Positions 7,873 through 16,709 of a stretch of 64,000 nucleotides of DNA are shown piece after piece. A program made the translations under genes and the position numbers. The stretch is taken from positions 124,001-188,000 of the forward strand of contig JAPZUD010000005.1 of the NCBI GenBank assembly GCA_027533425.1, given 5' to 3'. The notes below the pieces were generated by a model. The model was not told the DNA's origin, searched no databases, and saw only the letters and a list, made by a program, of their open reading frames with translations. Position 1 is the stretch's first letter. Each line of letters starts with the position of its first letter. Source of the stretch: Beijerinckiaceae bacterium. Its GTDB lineage: Bacteria; Pseudomonadota; Alphaproteobacteria; Rhizobiales; Beijerinckiaceae.

Positions 7873-8169
7873 ATGACTGAAAAGGCAACGCTCCCTCTTT
7901 CACGCTTGCGTGAAATTGGTTGGCATTTCTGGGATCCGATTGGCCTTTTGCCGGAGGGAGCAGACTGGAAGACGCAGACCTTCATCGACGAATACGATGT
8001 GTATCTCCTCCACGTCGCCTTTAGCCTGCAAGCTGGATGGTCGGCCGAGTTGGCCATTGCCTATCTGGTGCAAGCCGAGGTTGAAGCGATGGGATTGGGC
8101 TTGCGATCGACGACGAAGGACAGAGCCGTATCAACAGTGACCGCGCTGCGCACGGCTCTCCGACTCTGA
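7873..8169 (+). CDS. Small protein of unknown function (98 aa)
   Basis: A 98-residue soluble protein with no signal peptide or membrane segment. It starts at an ATG with AGGGCGAG just upstream. The sequence is tryptophan-rich near the N terminus (REIGWHFWDPIG) and looks helical afterwards (FIDEYDVYLLHVAFSL). I do not recognise the family. It follows the rtcA terminator by 34 bases, so it is probably transcribed separately, though read-through from the repair operon is possible. Confidence 0.6.
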   Translation: MTEKATLPLSRLREIGWHFWDPIGLLPEGADWKTQTFIDEYDVYLLHVAFSLQAGWSAELAIAYLVQAEVEAMGLGLRSTTKDRAVSTVTALRTALRL

Positions 8170-8199
8170 TCGGAAAGGGCAAGTCGGCTGGCCCCAAAA

Positions 8200-8225
8200 T
8201 CCGCTGCCCCGAAGTCCGCTGCCCC
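8200..8225 (+). repeat. 11-base direct repeat pair in a gene gap
   Basis: TCCGCTGCCCC occurs at 8200-8210 and again at 8215-8225, a period of 15 bases, in the non-coding gap between two convergent genes. No function is evident. Confidence 0.5.
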
Positions 8226-8322
8226 CGGGGCGTTTGATGGGCAAGCCGATACGTCTCTGATGGTGCCCATCATCCAGATCGGATCGTCACCGAACCGTGC
8301 GGGCCATGACGCGCTACATATT

Positions 8323-9129
8323 TCACGCGCGCCAGGGCCATTCCAGCCGGTCGAGGGTCGCAGGCAGCAGCGCAGGGTCGCCGAGCGCGATCATGCCGTC
8401 GGAATGAAGCGGGTTCCCGCCATCGAGTGCGGTGACGATGCCGCCGGCGCCCGTGACGATCGGAATATGCGCGGCAATATCGTAGATTTCGAAGCCGCCC
8501 CAGCCGACGGCGATGTCGATATGACCGGCCGCGAGCATCGGCAGGGAAAAGCAATCTCCGCCATAAACGAGCATGCGCACGGCACGGCCCAACCGTTCGA
8601 TGGCGGCATGGGCGGCCGGATCCCGCGCAAGGGCAGAACTGACCCAGACCGAGGCCTGAGCAAGATCGGGACATGGCCGGGTTGAAAGCCGAAACGTGCG
8701 GCCCTCCCGGCGTCCGAAGGCCTGCGCCCCATCTCCCCAATAGCGTTCCTTGAGGTAGGGCTGATCATTGAGGCCAAACACCGCCTGTCCGCGATGGAGC
8801 CGGGCAATGAGCGTGCCCCAGACCGGCTGCCCGGCAATGAACGACTTTGTACCGTCGATCGGATCGATGACCCAGACATGCTCGGCATCCGGATTCAGCC
8901 GGCCGAATTCCTCCCCGATGATGCCGTGCCCGGGATCATGGGCCTCGATGAGGTCTCGGATCGCACGTTCCGCAGCGCGGTCGGCCTCGGTGACCGGGTC
9001 GAAGCCGAAGGCTGATCTCTTGTCATCGACAGCCGGCGAGGCGCGGTACCATGGAAGGATCGCAGCGCCCGCCGCATCGGCAAGGGTGTGGGCAAATCGA
9101 TCCAGGGCTTCATGAGACGCGGCGTTCAT
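8323..9129 (-). CDS. Inositol-monophosphatase-family phosphatase, HisN-like
   Basis: A 268-residue Mg2+-dependent phosphatase of the IMPase fold. It has GEEFG, the core DPIDGTKSFIAG and the C-terminal GGFEIYDIAAHIPIV. DPIDGTKSF followed by PVWGTLIA is typical of bacterial histidinol-phosphatase HisN, though such enzymes also hydrolyse other phosphate monoesters. The start at 9129 overlaps the stop of the upstream permease gene as ATGA, so it is translationally coupled to a phosphonate/phosphate-ester type transporter. That context suggests it may dephosphorylate an imported organophosphate instead of acting in histidine synthesis; this is inference. It is the last gene of the transporter operon. 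Confidence 0.8.
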   Translation of the reverse strand: MNAASHEALDRFAHTLADAAGAAILPWYRASPAVDDKRSAFGFDPVTEADRAAERAIRDLIEAHDPGHGIIGEEFGRLNPDAEHVWVIDPIDGTKSFIAGQPVWGTLIARLHRGQAVFGLNDQPYLKERYWGDGAQAFGRREGRTFRLSTRPCPDLAQASVWVSSALARDPAAHAAIERLGRAVRMLVYGGDCFSLPMLAAGHIDIAVGWGGFEIYDIAAHIPIVTGAGGIVTALDGGNPLHSDGMIALGDPALLPATLDRLEWPWRA

Positions 9130-10823
9130 GGCGTCTGTCTCCGCCAGCCCTGGGCACGGATCACGAGATGGCGCAACGTCAGCTGGATGCAGGCTGCGAC
9201 CATCGACAGGACCATGATGACGACCGCAAAGGCAGAGGCCTGCCCGATGCGGCTCCCTTCGACGAGATTGATCACGGCGATCGAGGCCGGACGGGTCTGG
9301 GCGGTGAACAGGAAGATCAGCGCCGAGACTGTCGTCATGGCGTTGACGAAGAAGTATCCCGCCACATCGATCAGCGTCGGCAGAAGGACCGAGCCATGGA
9401 TACGTCTGGCGGTTCCCGCCGGGCCGATCCGGAGCGCCTGGGCCGCCAGATCGATCTCTCTGTCGAGACGCAGCAACTCGTTGACGACCATGAGATGCGG
9501 AACGGTGTAGAAATGCGCAACGGTACAGAGGATGATCAGGGCCAGGCTTCCCTGCAAGGCGTGGAGCGGATTGGCCGGATTGTTGAAAAAGAACACATAG
9601 CCGAGGCCGAGGACGAGGCCTGGCACGGCAACGGGCATCATGGCGACGCCCTGCAAACCGTTCCGGATCATCCCGTTTCCGAGCTTCCGGGCAATCAGCC
9701 ACCCCGACAGGGCCACGAGCCCCGTTCCAGCCAGAGCCGTTCCGAAGGCGAGAATGAGCGAGTTGCCGAGGGCGCGGAATTCGTCGGCATCGCTGAAGAG
9801 GCGCTCGTAGTTCTGGAGACCCAGAGAGAGATTGTACGGCCAGAATTTTACGAGCGAGCCGAAGATCGCCATTCCGATGATGCCGAGGATTGCGATCGCC
9901 ACCAGCGTGGCAAAGAGGAACAGCACGAGATCGCGCAGCGGCAGCCGCTCGGCGCGGATCGGAACGGATTTTCCGGTGATCATCGCGCGCTGGCTTTTCC
10001 GCGCGAGCCAGTCAATGGCGTAGGCGACGATGGCCGGAAGCAGCAGGAGCACGCCGACGACAGCCCCCATCTCGAAGTCGAAACGCCCGATCACCAGTTT
10101 GTAGATGTCGGTGGCCAGCACATTGGTCGAGCCGCCGACAACGCTGGGGATGCCGAAATCCGTGAAGACGAGGATGAAGGCGATCGATGCGGCGCTGATC
10201 GCGGCATAGCGGCACGAGGGCAAGGTCACGGTGACGAAACGACGCCAGGGCCCCGCACGCAAGGCCCGTGCCGCTTCGTAATGGCGCTGGTCACCGGCAG
10301 ACAATCCGGCGGAGAGGATCAGAACCGCGTGGGGAAACGCATAGAAGACGCTCGCGAGGATAATCCCGACCGGACCGTAGAGGCTTTCCCCGAGCAGCCA
10401 GCCCTTGAGCCAGCCCTGGTTGCCAAAAAGATAGACCAGCCCGAAAGCCGGCAGCAGCGAGGGCGCGAGCAGCGGCAAAAGCGCGATCAGCCGGAAGATA
10501 CCGCGCCCGGGCATGGCGGTGCGCACGAGGGCATAGGCAAAGGGAAAGGCCAGCGCCATCGCGATCACGGTGGCGATCATCGACAGGCTGAGCGAGTTCC
10601 ACGCGGCGATGACAAGCCCGGGCTCGGCACCATAACGCAGGAAGTTATCCAGTCCGACGAACGCGCCATCCTTTCCGAGGAAGGCCCGAACCAGCAGGGC
10701 CCCGATCGGCAGAAGGGTTGCCGTTGCCAGGACGACCAGAAGGACCGGCGGCACGATCTGCCCGGTCGGATCGGGCCGGACCTGCCGCGCGGCCGTTCCC
10801 GATACGGCGCTGATCTCAGCCAT
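9126..10823 (-). CDS. ABC transporter permease, two-domain (PhnU2/FbpB type)
   Basis: A 565-residue inner-membrane protein with about twelve membrane segments and two copies of the binding-protein-dependent permease domain, one in each half, each with an EAA-type loop (the second around LDREIDLAAQALRIGPAG). The double-domain architecture matches iron(III)/2-aminoethylphosphonate permeases (FbpB, PhnU2). It overlaps the ATPase gene upstream by eight bases and the phosphatase gene downstream by four, so the genes form one operon. Together with the ATPase and the periplasmic protein it makes a complete importer. The substrate cannot be told from the sequence alone: 2-aminoethylphosphonate, a sugar phosphate (AfuABC-like) or iron are candidates. 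Confidence 0.88.
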   Translation of the reverse strand: MAEISAVSGTAARQVRPDPTGQIVPPVLLVVLATATLLPIGALLVRAFLGKDGAFVGLDNFLRYGAEPGLVIAAWNSLSLSMIATVIAMALAFPFAYALVRTAMPGRGIFRLIALLPLLAPSLLPAFGLVYLFGNQGWLKGWLLGESLYGPVGIILASVFYAFPHAVLILSAGLSAGDQRHYEAARALRAGPWRRFVTVTLPSCRYAAISAASIAFILVFTDFGIPSVVGGSTNVLATDIYKLVIGRFDFEMGAVVGVLLLLPAIVAYAIDWLARKSQRAMITGKSVPIRAERLPLRDLVLFLFATLVAIAILGIIGMAIFGSLVKFWPYNLSLGLQNYERLFSDADEFRALGNSLILAFGTALAGTGLVALSGWLIARKLGNGMIRNGLQGVAMMPVAVPGLVLGLGYVFFFNNPANPLHALQGSLALIILCTVAHFYTVPHLMVVNELLRLDREIDLAAQALRIGPAGTARRIHGSVLLPTLIDVAGYFFVNAMTTVSALIFLFTAQTRPASIAVINLVEGSRIGQASAFAVVIMVLSMVAACIQLTLRHLVIRAQGWRRQTP

Positions 10824-11952
10824 GATCGTCGAGAAGGAAAAGCTGGTCCGGTTCGACCGACACCGTCACGTGATCACCGAGACCGGGCGGATTGCCGAAG
10901 CGCGGAAACGGGATTTCCGCGACGAGGGGGCCCCCGTTCTGGATTTCCGGCTGGATTTCGAGGCGCAGGCGATCACCAAGGAAGGCCACCGAGGAGACCC
11001 TTCCCCGCGTTCCGACGGCGCCGCCGGCCGCTTCCATACCGATCCGGACGGCTGATGGGCGGAAGCACAGATATCCGGCTGATCCGCACGGAGCCTGACT
11101 CCCACCAAGCCGGAACACATGTCCTCCGGCCTGCACGATGTTTCCCGAGATCGACGTGACAGGCAGCGCGTTCACCTCGCCGAGAAAACGCGCCACGAAG
11201 AGATTGGCGGGGCACTGGTAGAGCTCGGCGGGGGTGCCAATCTGCTCGATCCGGCCGGCATTCATCACAACGACCCTGTCGGCGATCGACAAGGCCTCCT
11301 GCTGGTCATGCGTGACCATAATGCTGGTGATGCCGATCCTGCGTTGCACCTGGCGAAGTTCATCCCGCAGACTGGCCCGGACATTGGCATCGAGGGCCGA
11401 GAGCGGCTCATCGAGCAGAAGCAGGCCCGGTGACAGGGCCAGTGCGCGCGCAAGGGCAACCCGCTGCTGCTGCCCGCCAGAGAGCTGGCTCGGATACTTA
11501 TCGGCATGCCCCTCCAGCCCCACAAGCGCAAGTAATTCACGGATGCGGGCTGCACGCTCGGTGCGCGAGAGCGGCAAGGTTTCCAACCCGAAGCCGATAT
11601 TCCTCGCCGCGCTCCGGTTCGGGAAGAGCGCATAGGACTGGAAGACGATGCCGAAATCCCGGGCTTCCGGTGGCAGGGCGCTGATTTCCGAACCCGCCTG
11701 CCGGATCGAACCACTATCAGCGGCCTCAAACCCGGCAATCAGCCGCAAGAGCGTGGTCTTGCCACAGCCCGAAGGTCCGAGGATGCAGAGCAGCTCGCCC
11801 CGCGGTACATCAAGGTTGACATCGCTGACGACGACTGCGCTGCCAAAACGCTTGGTCAGACCGACGATCGAAAGATAGGGGGCGGCGATTGCCGCCACCC
11901 TTGATGTGACTGGCTCCGAAACAACGGAGAACGCGGTGGCAAGTCCGGCCAT
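10816..11952 (-). CDS. ABC transporter ATP-binding protein (PhnT/FbpC type)
   Basis: A 378-residue ATPase with Walker A GPSGCGKTT, Q-loop, signature LSGGQQQR, Walker B LLLLDEP, D-loop SALD and H-loop THDQ, followed by a C-terminal TOBE-type domain as in Pot/Fbp/PhnT proteins. The ATG at 11952 begins right next to the stop of the binding-protein gene (11954-11956). A longer reading to 12027 would run back into that gene and is rejected. It energises the two-domain permease encoded next. Confidence 0.88.
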   Translation of the reverse strand: MAGLATAFSVVSEPVTSRVAAIAAPYLSIVGLTKRFGSAVVVSDVNLDVPRGELLCILGPSGCGKTTLLRLIAGFEAADSGSIRQAGSEISALPPEARDFGIVFQSYALFPNRSAARNIGFGLETLPLSRTERAARIRELLALVGLEGHADKYPSQLSGGQQQRVALARALALSPGLLLLDEPLSALDANVRASLRDELRQVQRRIGITSIMVTHDQQEALSIADRVVVMNAGRIEQIGTPAELYQCPANLFVARFLGEVNALPVTSISGNIVQAGGHVFRLGGSQAPCGSAGYLCFRPSAVRIGMEAAGGAVGTRGRVSSVAFLGDRLRLEIQPEIQNGGPLVAEIPFPRFGNPPGLGDHVTVSVEPDQLFLLDDHG

Positions 11953-11953
11953 T

Positions 11954-12979
11954 TCAGTTCTTCGGCGGAACCTTGACGCCATAGCGCTTCTGCCATTCCG
12001 CCATGACGGCCTCCCGGCTGCTGGCAAGCTTGGCGAAATCCATCTTCAGGAGTTTCGACTTTTCGTCGGCCGGGTAGTTCTTCGGCAGCACCTGGATGTC
12101 ATCATAGGCGGTGATCGGGAGGTATTTGGCCGAGATCTCGGCCGCCTCGCGTGAGGAAATCCAGTCCGCCATGGCCTTGGCATCGGCGAGATTGCGGGCA
12201 CCCTTGACGAGGGCGGCGGCTTCGATTTCCCAGCCGAGACCTTCGGATGGCAGGATGATCTGGATCGGGGCGCCCTCGTTGATCGCCTTCACGCCCGGCG
12301 TCGCGTAGGAAATGCCGATGATCGTCTCGCCGGAACCCGCCTGACGGCACGGGGCCGAGCCGGAATGGCCGTATTTCGAGACATTCTCATGCAGCTTGTC
12401 CATGAACTCCCAGCCGCCCTTCTCGCCGAAGATCGTCAGCCAGCCATTGACCGCAAGCAGCGCCGTCCCCGAAGAAAGCGGCGACGGCATGGTGATGTGG
12501 CCCTTGTAGATCGGGTTGGTGAGGTCAGCCCAGGTCTTAGGTGCCGGAATGTTCTTCTTGGCTGCCTCGACCGTGTTGAAGCAGAGCGAGGAAGCCCAGG
12601 CGTCGATGCCGACCCAGACCGGCTCGGCCCGGTTGTCGCGCATGACAGGGGCAACCTTGTCGAAATGGGCCGGCTTGTACGGCAGGAGAAGGCCGCGGGC
12701 ATCCGCCGCCATCAGGGCCGAGACCGCGTTGCCCATGATGATGTCTGCCTGCGGGGAGGCCGCTTCGGCAATGACGCGCGCGATGATCGGCGCCGTCGAC
12801 CCGAGGATGGCATTGACCTTGACCTGCGGATGCTTGGCTTCGAAGCCCTTGATCAGAGCCTTTGCCTGATCCTCATCCAGCGAGGAATAAACGGTGAGTG
12901 TGCGCTGTTGGGCTTCTGCGGCCCACGGCAAGAACTGAGAGAACGCCGCGATCGTCGCGGCAAGGATCGGCTTCAACAT
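11954..12979 (-). CDS. Periplasmic substrate-binding protein (PhnS2/FbpA type)
   Basis: A 341-residue protein with a signal peptide (cleavage near AAEAQQ) and the type II binding fold of the FbpA/PhnS2/AfuA group; motifs TLTVYSSLDEDQAKALIKGF and SPLSSGTALLAV are typical. The start at 12979 is used because AGGGGGA lies eight bases upstream; an in-frame ATG at 13009 lacks this. It is the first gene of the minus-strand operon binding protein-ATPase-permease-HisN-like phosphatase. Length and motifs fit the putative 2-aminoethylphosphonate-binding family best, but no phosphonatase genes are nearby. FbpA-type iron binding or sugar-phosphate binding remain open. Confidence 0.85.
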   Translation of the reverse strand: MLKPILAATIAAFSQFLPWAAEAQQRTLTVYSSLDEDQAKALIKGFEAKHPQVKVNAILGSTAPIIARVIAEAASPQADIIMGNAVSALMAADARGLLLPYKPAHFDKVAPVMRDNRAEPVWVGIDAWASSLCFNTVEAAKKNIPAPKTWADLTNPIYKGHITMPSPLSSGTALLAVNGWLTIFGEKGGWEFMDKLHENVSKYGHSGSAPCRQAGSGETIIGISYATPGVKAINEGAPIQIILPSEGLGWEIEAAALVKGARNLADAKAMADWISSREAAEISAKYLPITAYDDIQVLPKNYPADEKSKLLKMDFAKLASSREAVMAEWQKRYGVKVPPKN

Positions 12980-13293
12980 CGTCTGGTCCCCCTGGAGCCT
13001 CGACAGCAAATCGAGCCTGTCGACGCTAGGGCTGTTTGGCGACAGACGGATGACGCTGATCGTGCTGTTTCCCGCGGCATTCCGTGATTACATCTGGCGA
13101 GCTGTGGTCCTTGTCCGTGGATAGTCCCGTATCCGGCGGCTGTTCACAGAGGGGCGCGGGCAGCGATCCCGCACAAACAACCACGCCGGCATGGGAATGC
13201 CGGCGTATCTCGGTCAAACTGGATACGGAACAACTAAGTTTCCTGGCCGGTCAGGCTGCGGCTTCCGACGTGTCCGAGCCTTCTGCCCGCCAC
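12980..13293. other. Gap between two transporter operons
   Basis: A 314-base gap upstream of the binding-protein gene and downstream of phnC. It must hold the promoter of the first operon; I see no clear -35/-10 or Pho box. The only marked structure is the perfect hairpin at 13183-13206. Confidence 0.5.
13183..13206 (-). terminator. Perfect 10-bp hairpin after the PhnCDE-like genes
   Basis: ACGCCGGCAT (13183-13192) and ATGCCGGCGT (13197-13206) are perfect inverted repeats with a four-base loop. Read on the minus strand the hairpin is followed by GGTTGTTTGTG. It lies about 90 bases past the phnC stop and could end that operon; the T-run is poor. Confidence 0.45.
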
Positions 13294-13980
13294 TTACGAA
13301 GCCAGACGACCGTTGCGCATGACCATGGTTCGGTCCGCGAATTCGGCGGCCAGTTCCGGCTGATGCAACGTACAGAGAATTCCAAGACCGCGTGACCGGG
13401 CCAGCTCGTGCATCAAAGCGAGCACAAGGCGGGCTGTATCCGGATCCAGACTTGCCACAGGTTCGTCGGCAAGCAGGATCCGGCTGTCCTGCATCAGCGC
13501 GCGTGCGATTGCCACACGCTGCTGCTGGCCTCCGGAGAGGGTGTCTGCACGCTGGTCGCGCTGTTCCGTCAGCCCCACGGAGGCGAGCGCTGCTTCGGCC
13601 TTGTCCATCATCACCACCGGATAGATCCCCGTAGCAACGCGCCAGATCGGCAACTCCGGCAGGGCGGCGGTCATGACATTGCCAATGGCGGAGCGCCGTC
13701 CGACAAGATTGAACTGCTGGAACACCACCCCGATCCGCCCGCGCGCTTGGCGGAGCATGTCACCACCCGGGCCGCAAACGGCAGTTCCGTCCAACTCGAT
13801 GAGCCCGGAATCCGGTTCCGTCAGGCCGCTGATGCAGCGAAACAACGTCGATTTGCCTGAACCGCTGGGGCCGAGAACTGCCACAAGCTCTCCCGCTGCG
13901 ACCTCCAGCGAGACATCCTTCAAGGCTTGGAAGTCTCCGTAGCGCTTGGAGAGCCCGGACACCGAAAGAACAGGCGTCAT
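13294..13980 (-). CDS. phnC: PhnC-like ABC transporter ATP-binding protein
   Basis: A 228-residue ATPase with Walker A GPSGSGKST, signature LSGGQQQR, Walker B ILLADEP and D-loop VASLDP. The sequence VVFQQFNLVGRRSAIGNVM is characteristic of PhnC. It is a little shorter than most PhnC proteins. The ATG at 13980 overlaps the stop of phnE (ATGA), so the two are translationally coupled. It is the last gene of the phnD-phnE-phnC operon. Confidence 0.88.
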   Translation of the reverse strand: MTPVLSVSGLSKRYGDFQALKDVSLEVAAGELVAVLGPSGSGKSTLFRCISGLTEPDSGLIELDGTAVCGPGGDMLRQARGRIGVVFQQFNLVGRRSAIGNVMTAALPELPIWRVATGIYPVVMMDKAEAALASVGLTEQRDQRADTLSGGQQQRVAIARALMQDSRILLADEPVASLDPDTARLVLALMHELARSRGLGILCTLHQPELAAEFADRTMVMRNGRLAS

Positions 13981-14831
13981 GACAGGCGCCTCCGGAGCGT
14001 GGCGCTCAGTTGGTCGATAAGCGTCACCATAACGAGGATGATGACGAGAATGGTCAGCACGCGATCGAACAGCAGCAAATCGACGCTGTTCTTCAGCTCT
14101 TGCCCGATACCCCCCGCGCCCACCACGCCCAACACGGTCGAGGCACGCACATTGAACTCCCACATGTAGAGCAGGATCGAGGAGAGCTGCGGCAGGGCAT
14201 CGGGCACTTGCACATGCAGAAAGATTTTCAATCGTCCGGCGCCCGTCATCCGCGCGGCTTCCACCGGGCCCATATCGGTCGTTTCGATGGCCTCCGCCCA
14301 GAGTTTTGCAATCGAGCCCGCTGTATGGAGGGCAATGCCGAGTACGCCTGCAAAAGGGCCAAGCCCGACGGCTGCAACGAAAATCAATGCAAAAACGAAG
14401 GAATCGATGCCGCGCAACGCATTGAGGAGCCATCGCGCCGGCAACGACAGGACCGGCGAAGCTCCGACATTGCGTGCGGCCAGAAGGCAGATCGGTGCGG
14501 CAATCACGGCACCGAACGAAACGCCGATGGTTGCCATTGCGACGGTCTCGAGGCCGCGCTGAATAAGAACATCAAGCTCGCTGAGATCAGGCGGCCACGA
14601 GCGAGCGATCCACGTGACCAGACGAGGCAAGCCTTCCCATAGGCGTGAGATACTCACCTCCGCAACCGAGAGGCAGAGCGCGTAGAACGCCACTCCGATC
14701 AGCAGCAGGGGCAGAAAGGCTGCACGCTGGGCCGCGCGGTGCAGAAACCCCGCCTTGCGGTTCAGCGCGGCAGTTGCGACCCGCATCGCCGCTGCTGCTT
14801 CGCCATGGGGGTGGTCAGGCGAAGGTTTCAT
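13977..14831 (-). CDS. phnE: PhnE-like phosphonate ABC transporter permease
   Basis: A 284-residue inner-membrane permease with about six membrane segments and the PhnE permease loop (EAIETTDMGPVEAARMTGAG), plus FNVRASTVLGVVGAGGIG, a strongly conserved PhnE motif. The ATG at 14831 overlaps the phnD stop by one base (TGATG). It works with the PhnD-like and PhnC-like proteins beside it. Confidence 0.88.
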   Translation of the reverse strand: MKPSPDHPHGEAAAAMRVATAALNRKAGFLHRAAQRAAFLPLLLIGVAFYALCLSVAEVSISRLWEGLPRLVTWIARSWPPDLSELDVLIQRGLETVAMATIGVSFGAVIAAPICLLAARNVGASPVLSLPARWLLNALRGIDSFVFALIFVAAVGLGPFAGVLGIALHTAGSIAKLWAEAIETTDMGPVEAARMTGAGRLKIFLHVQVPDALPQLSSILLYMWEFNVRASTVLGVVGAGGIGQELKNSVDLLLFDRVLTILVIILVMVTLIDQLSATLRRRLS

Positions 14832-15694
14832 CAGGATTTGGGCTGCAAGCGACCAACGGCGACACCCGCCGCCTCGATCAGCCCATAGGCCTTGTGATCG
14901 GCCTTCACCCACCCGGTATAGCGCGGCGGCATAATGGTGCGCGCATCCTCCTCTGAGATCGTGGTCACAATCTCCCGGATGCGGGCGGTCATTGCGGGAT
15001 CAAATCCGGCCCGCACAACCAATGGATCATTCGGCAGCGGTTCGGATTGCCAGACGATTTTCACGTCTTCGCGCCGGACCAGGCCGCGATCGGCCATGCC
15101 GTTGAAATTGCGATCGAAATCCGTGGCGAGATCCACCTGCCCATTCGCCACGGCCATCACATTGGCGGGGTGGGAAGCCCCATCGCGATACTGGAAGAAG
15201 GTCTTCGGATCGATGCCGCGCATCCGGAAGTAATGCGTCGGGATCAACCAGCCCGAGGTCGAGCCCACATCTGCAAGAGAAATGCGCAAGCCCTTGGCAC
15301 CTTGCGGCCAGGAATCAATCGTGAGCCCCGGGCGTGCGAGAATGATCGCGTGATAGAAGGGGCGCCCGTCATATTTCACGGTGGCAATGGCCTGTGCGCC
15401 GCCCTGATGATGCGCCAGAACATAGCCCCAGGGACCCATCCAGGCGAGATCGGCCTGCCCGTTGGAGAGCGCGATGGCAATCCCTGCCCAGTCATTCGTG
15501 ACAACCAGTTCATGAGGGTGGCCGAGCCGATCAGCGAGATGCTTGAAGAAGGGCTCGAATGCCTTGCGGGTATCGGACGGGGTAGGCTGGAAAGGACCAA
15601 CAGCGAAGCGCAGACGCGTTTCCCGCGCCCGCAGAACCGGCGGCGCGGCGATCATGGCTCCGGCTGTCAGGCAAAGAATTCGGCGGTTCAGCAT
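14831..15694 (-). CDS. phnD: PhnD-like phosphonate/phosphite binding protein
   Basis: A 287-residue periplasmic binding protein with an N-terminal signal (MLNRRILCLTAGAMIAAPP). The ligand-binding signature STSGWLIP matches the PhnD phosphonate pocket (STSG-x3-P), and the later PLPNDPLVVR matches the second conserved strand. The start at 15694 has AAGAGG seven bases upstream. It is the first gene of a three-gene uptake operon divergent from a phosphoesterase-family gene. No C-P lyase, phosphonatase or PtxD gene is in the window, so the ligand (phosphonate, phosphite or other) is open. Confidence 0.88.
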   Translation of the reverse strand: MLNRRILCLTAGAMIAAPPVLRARETRLRFAVGPFQPTPSDTRKAFEPFFKHLADRLGHPHELVVTNDWAGIAIALSNGQADLAWMGPWGYVLAHHQGGAQAIATVKYDGRPFYHAIILARPGLTIDSWPQGAKGLRISLADVGSTSGWLIPTHYFRMRGIDPKTFFQYRDGASHPANVMAVANGQVDLATDFDRNFNGMADRGLVRREDVKIVWQSEPLPNDPLVVRAGFDPAMTARIREIVTTISEEDARTIMPPRYTGWVKADHKAYGLIEAAGVAVGRLQPKS

Positions 15695-15800
15695 CAATGA
15701 GCCTCTTGTGAACGATGCCTGGATCGAGCCTTGCCGGTGCCTCGGCATTTTTCACAAGGCATGGCTTTGTCGAACAGGGGAAAGTTCGTCCGTCTGGATC

Positions 15801-15810
15801 GTAACGTTAC
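15801..15810. promoter_or_regulatory. Palindrome GTAACGTTAC between phnD and the phosphoesterase gene
   Basis: A perfect 10-base palindrome in the 163-base divergent gap, 107 bases before phnD and 48 before the phosphoesterase start. It is a plausible operator serving both. No clear Pho box (CTGTCAT repeats) is seen. Confidence 0.3.
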
Positions 15811-15857
15811 AGCCGCGCGGGACGAATATTGTTCAGCTCCATGGAAGAGGTGACTGC

Positions 15858-16709
15858 ATGTACAACCAGAGCTGGCTGATCTTTGGCGGGCCCTATGGCA
15901 ATCTCCAGGCGACCCAAGCCCTGTTATCCGAGGCTCGAGCCCTCGCCATTCCAGCGGAGCGCATGCTCTGTACAGGCGATCTCGTGGCCTATTGCGGCGA
16001 TCCGGTCGCAACCATCGACATCATCCGCGAGGAAAGGATCCGGGTGGTGATGGGCAATTGCGATGAGCAACTGGCAGCGGGCGCAGACGATTGCGGATGC
16101 GGCTTTGACCCGGAAAGCACCTGCTCCCGTCTTTCCGCGGAATGGTATGCTTATGCCAATTCCGTTGTCCGCCCGGATCAGCGCGCCTGGCTCGCAACCC
16201 TTCCCAAACGGATCGACCTTGAAATTGGAGAGCGGTCCCTTGCAGCAATCCACGGATCAACGCGCGTCATCAACGAGTTCATCTTTGCCGGAACGCCGGT
16301 ATCCGCCAAGCAGGAAAGCCTTGATGCCCTTGGTTGCGACGGCGTGATCGGTGGGCATTGTGGCCTGCCATTCAGTGAGAAAGTCGAGGGGCGGCTCTGG
16401 CACAATCCGGGTGTGATCGGCATGCCAGCCAATGACGGAACCGCGAGGGTCTGGTTCAGCCTGATCACGCCGACGGAAGCCGGCCTTTGCATCGAGCACC
16501 GGGCGCTTGGCTATGATTACGAAGCCGCGCAAGCGGCAATGCGACGTGCCGGACTTCCGGACTGCTATCGCGAGGCGCTCGCGACCGGACTTTGGCCAAG
16601 CCTGGATGTCTTGCCACAGCGCGAACGCGGTCTGACGGGGATTCCCATATCGGAAACGCGGTTCTCGTGGGAGAAGCGGCCTTCTCCCCTCCTGGGGGCA
16701 GCGGCCTAG
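15858..16709 (+). CDS. Divergent metallophosphoesterase-family protein
   Basis: A 283-residue calcineurin-like phosphoesterase fold protein. It has MLCTGDLVAYCGDP and VVMGNCDEQ at the places of the family GD and GNH[DE] motifs, IHGSTR and GGHCG. Several metal ligands are unusual: the first motif D-x-H reads GGPYGN, GNHD reads GNCD, and the last GHTH reads GHCG. It may therefore bind metal differently or be a non-standard phosphatase. GAAGAGGTG lies just before the ATG at 15858. It is divergent from phnDEC and may share control with it, suggesting a role in using imported phosphorus compounds; this is inference. Confidence 0.75.
   Translation: MYNQSWLIFGGPYGNLQATQALLSEARALAIPAERMLCTGDLVAYCGDPVATIDIIREERIRVVMGNCDEQLAAGADDCGCGFDPESTCSRLSAEWYAYANSVVRPDQRAWLATLPKRIDLEIGERSLAAIHGSTRVINEFIFAGTPVSAKQESLDALGCDGVIGGHCGLPFSEKVEGRLWHNPGVIGMPANDGTARVWFSLITPTEAGLCIEHRALGYDYEAAQAAMRRAGLPDCYREALATGLWPSLDVLPQRERGLTGIPISETRFSWEKRPSPLLGAAA

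Noticed and set aside
9051-11159. 702-codon plus-strand frame opposite the ABC transporter genes
   Set aside because: Arg/Asp/Glu-rich shadow of the permease and ATPase genes, which carry clear motifs.
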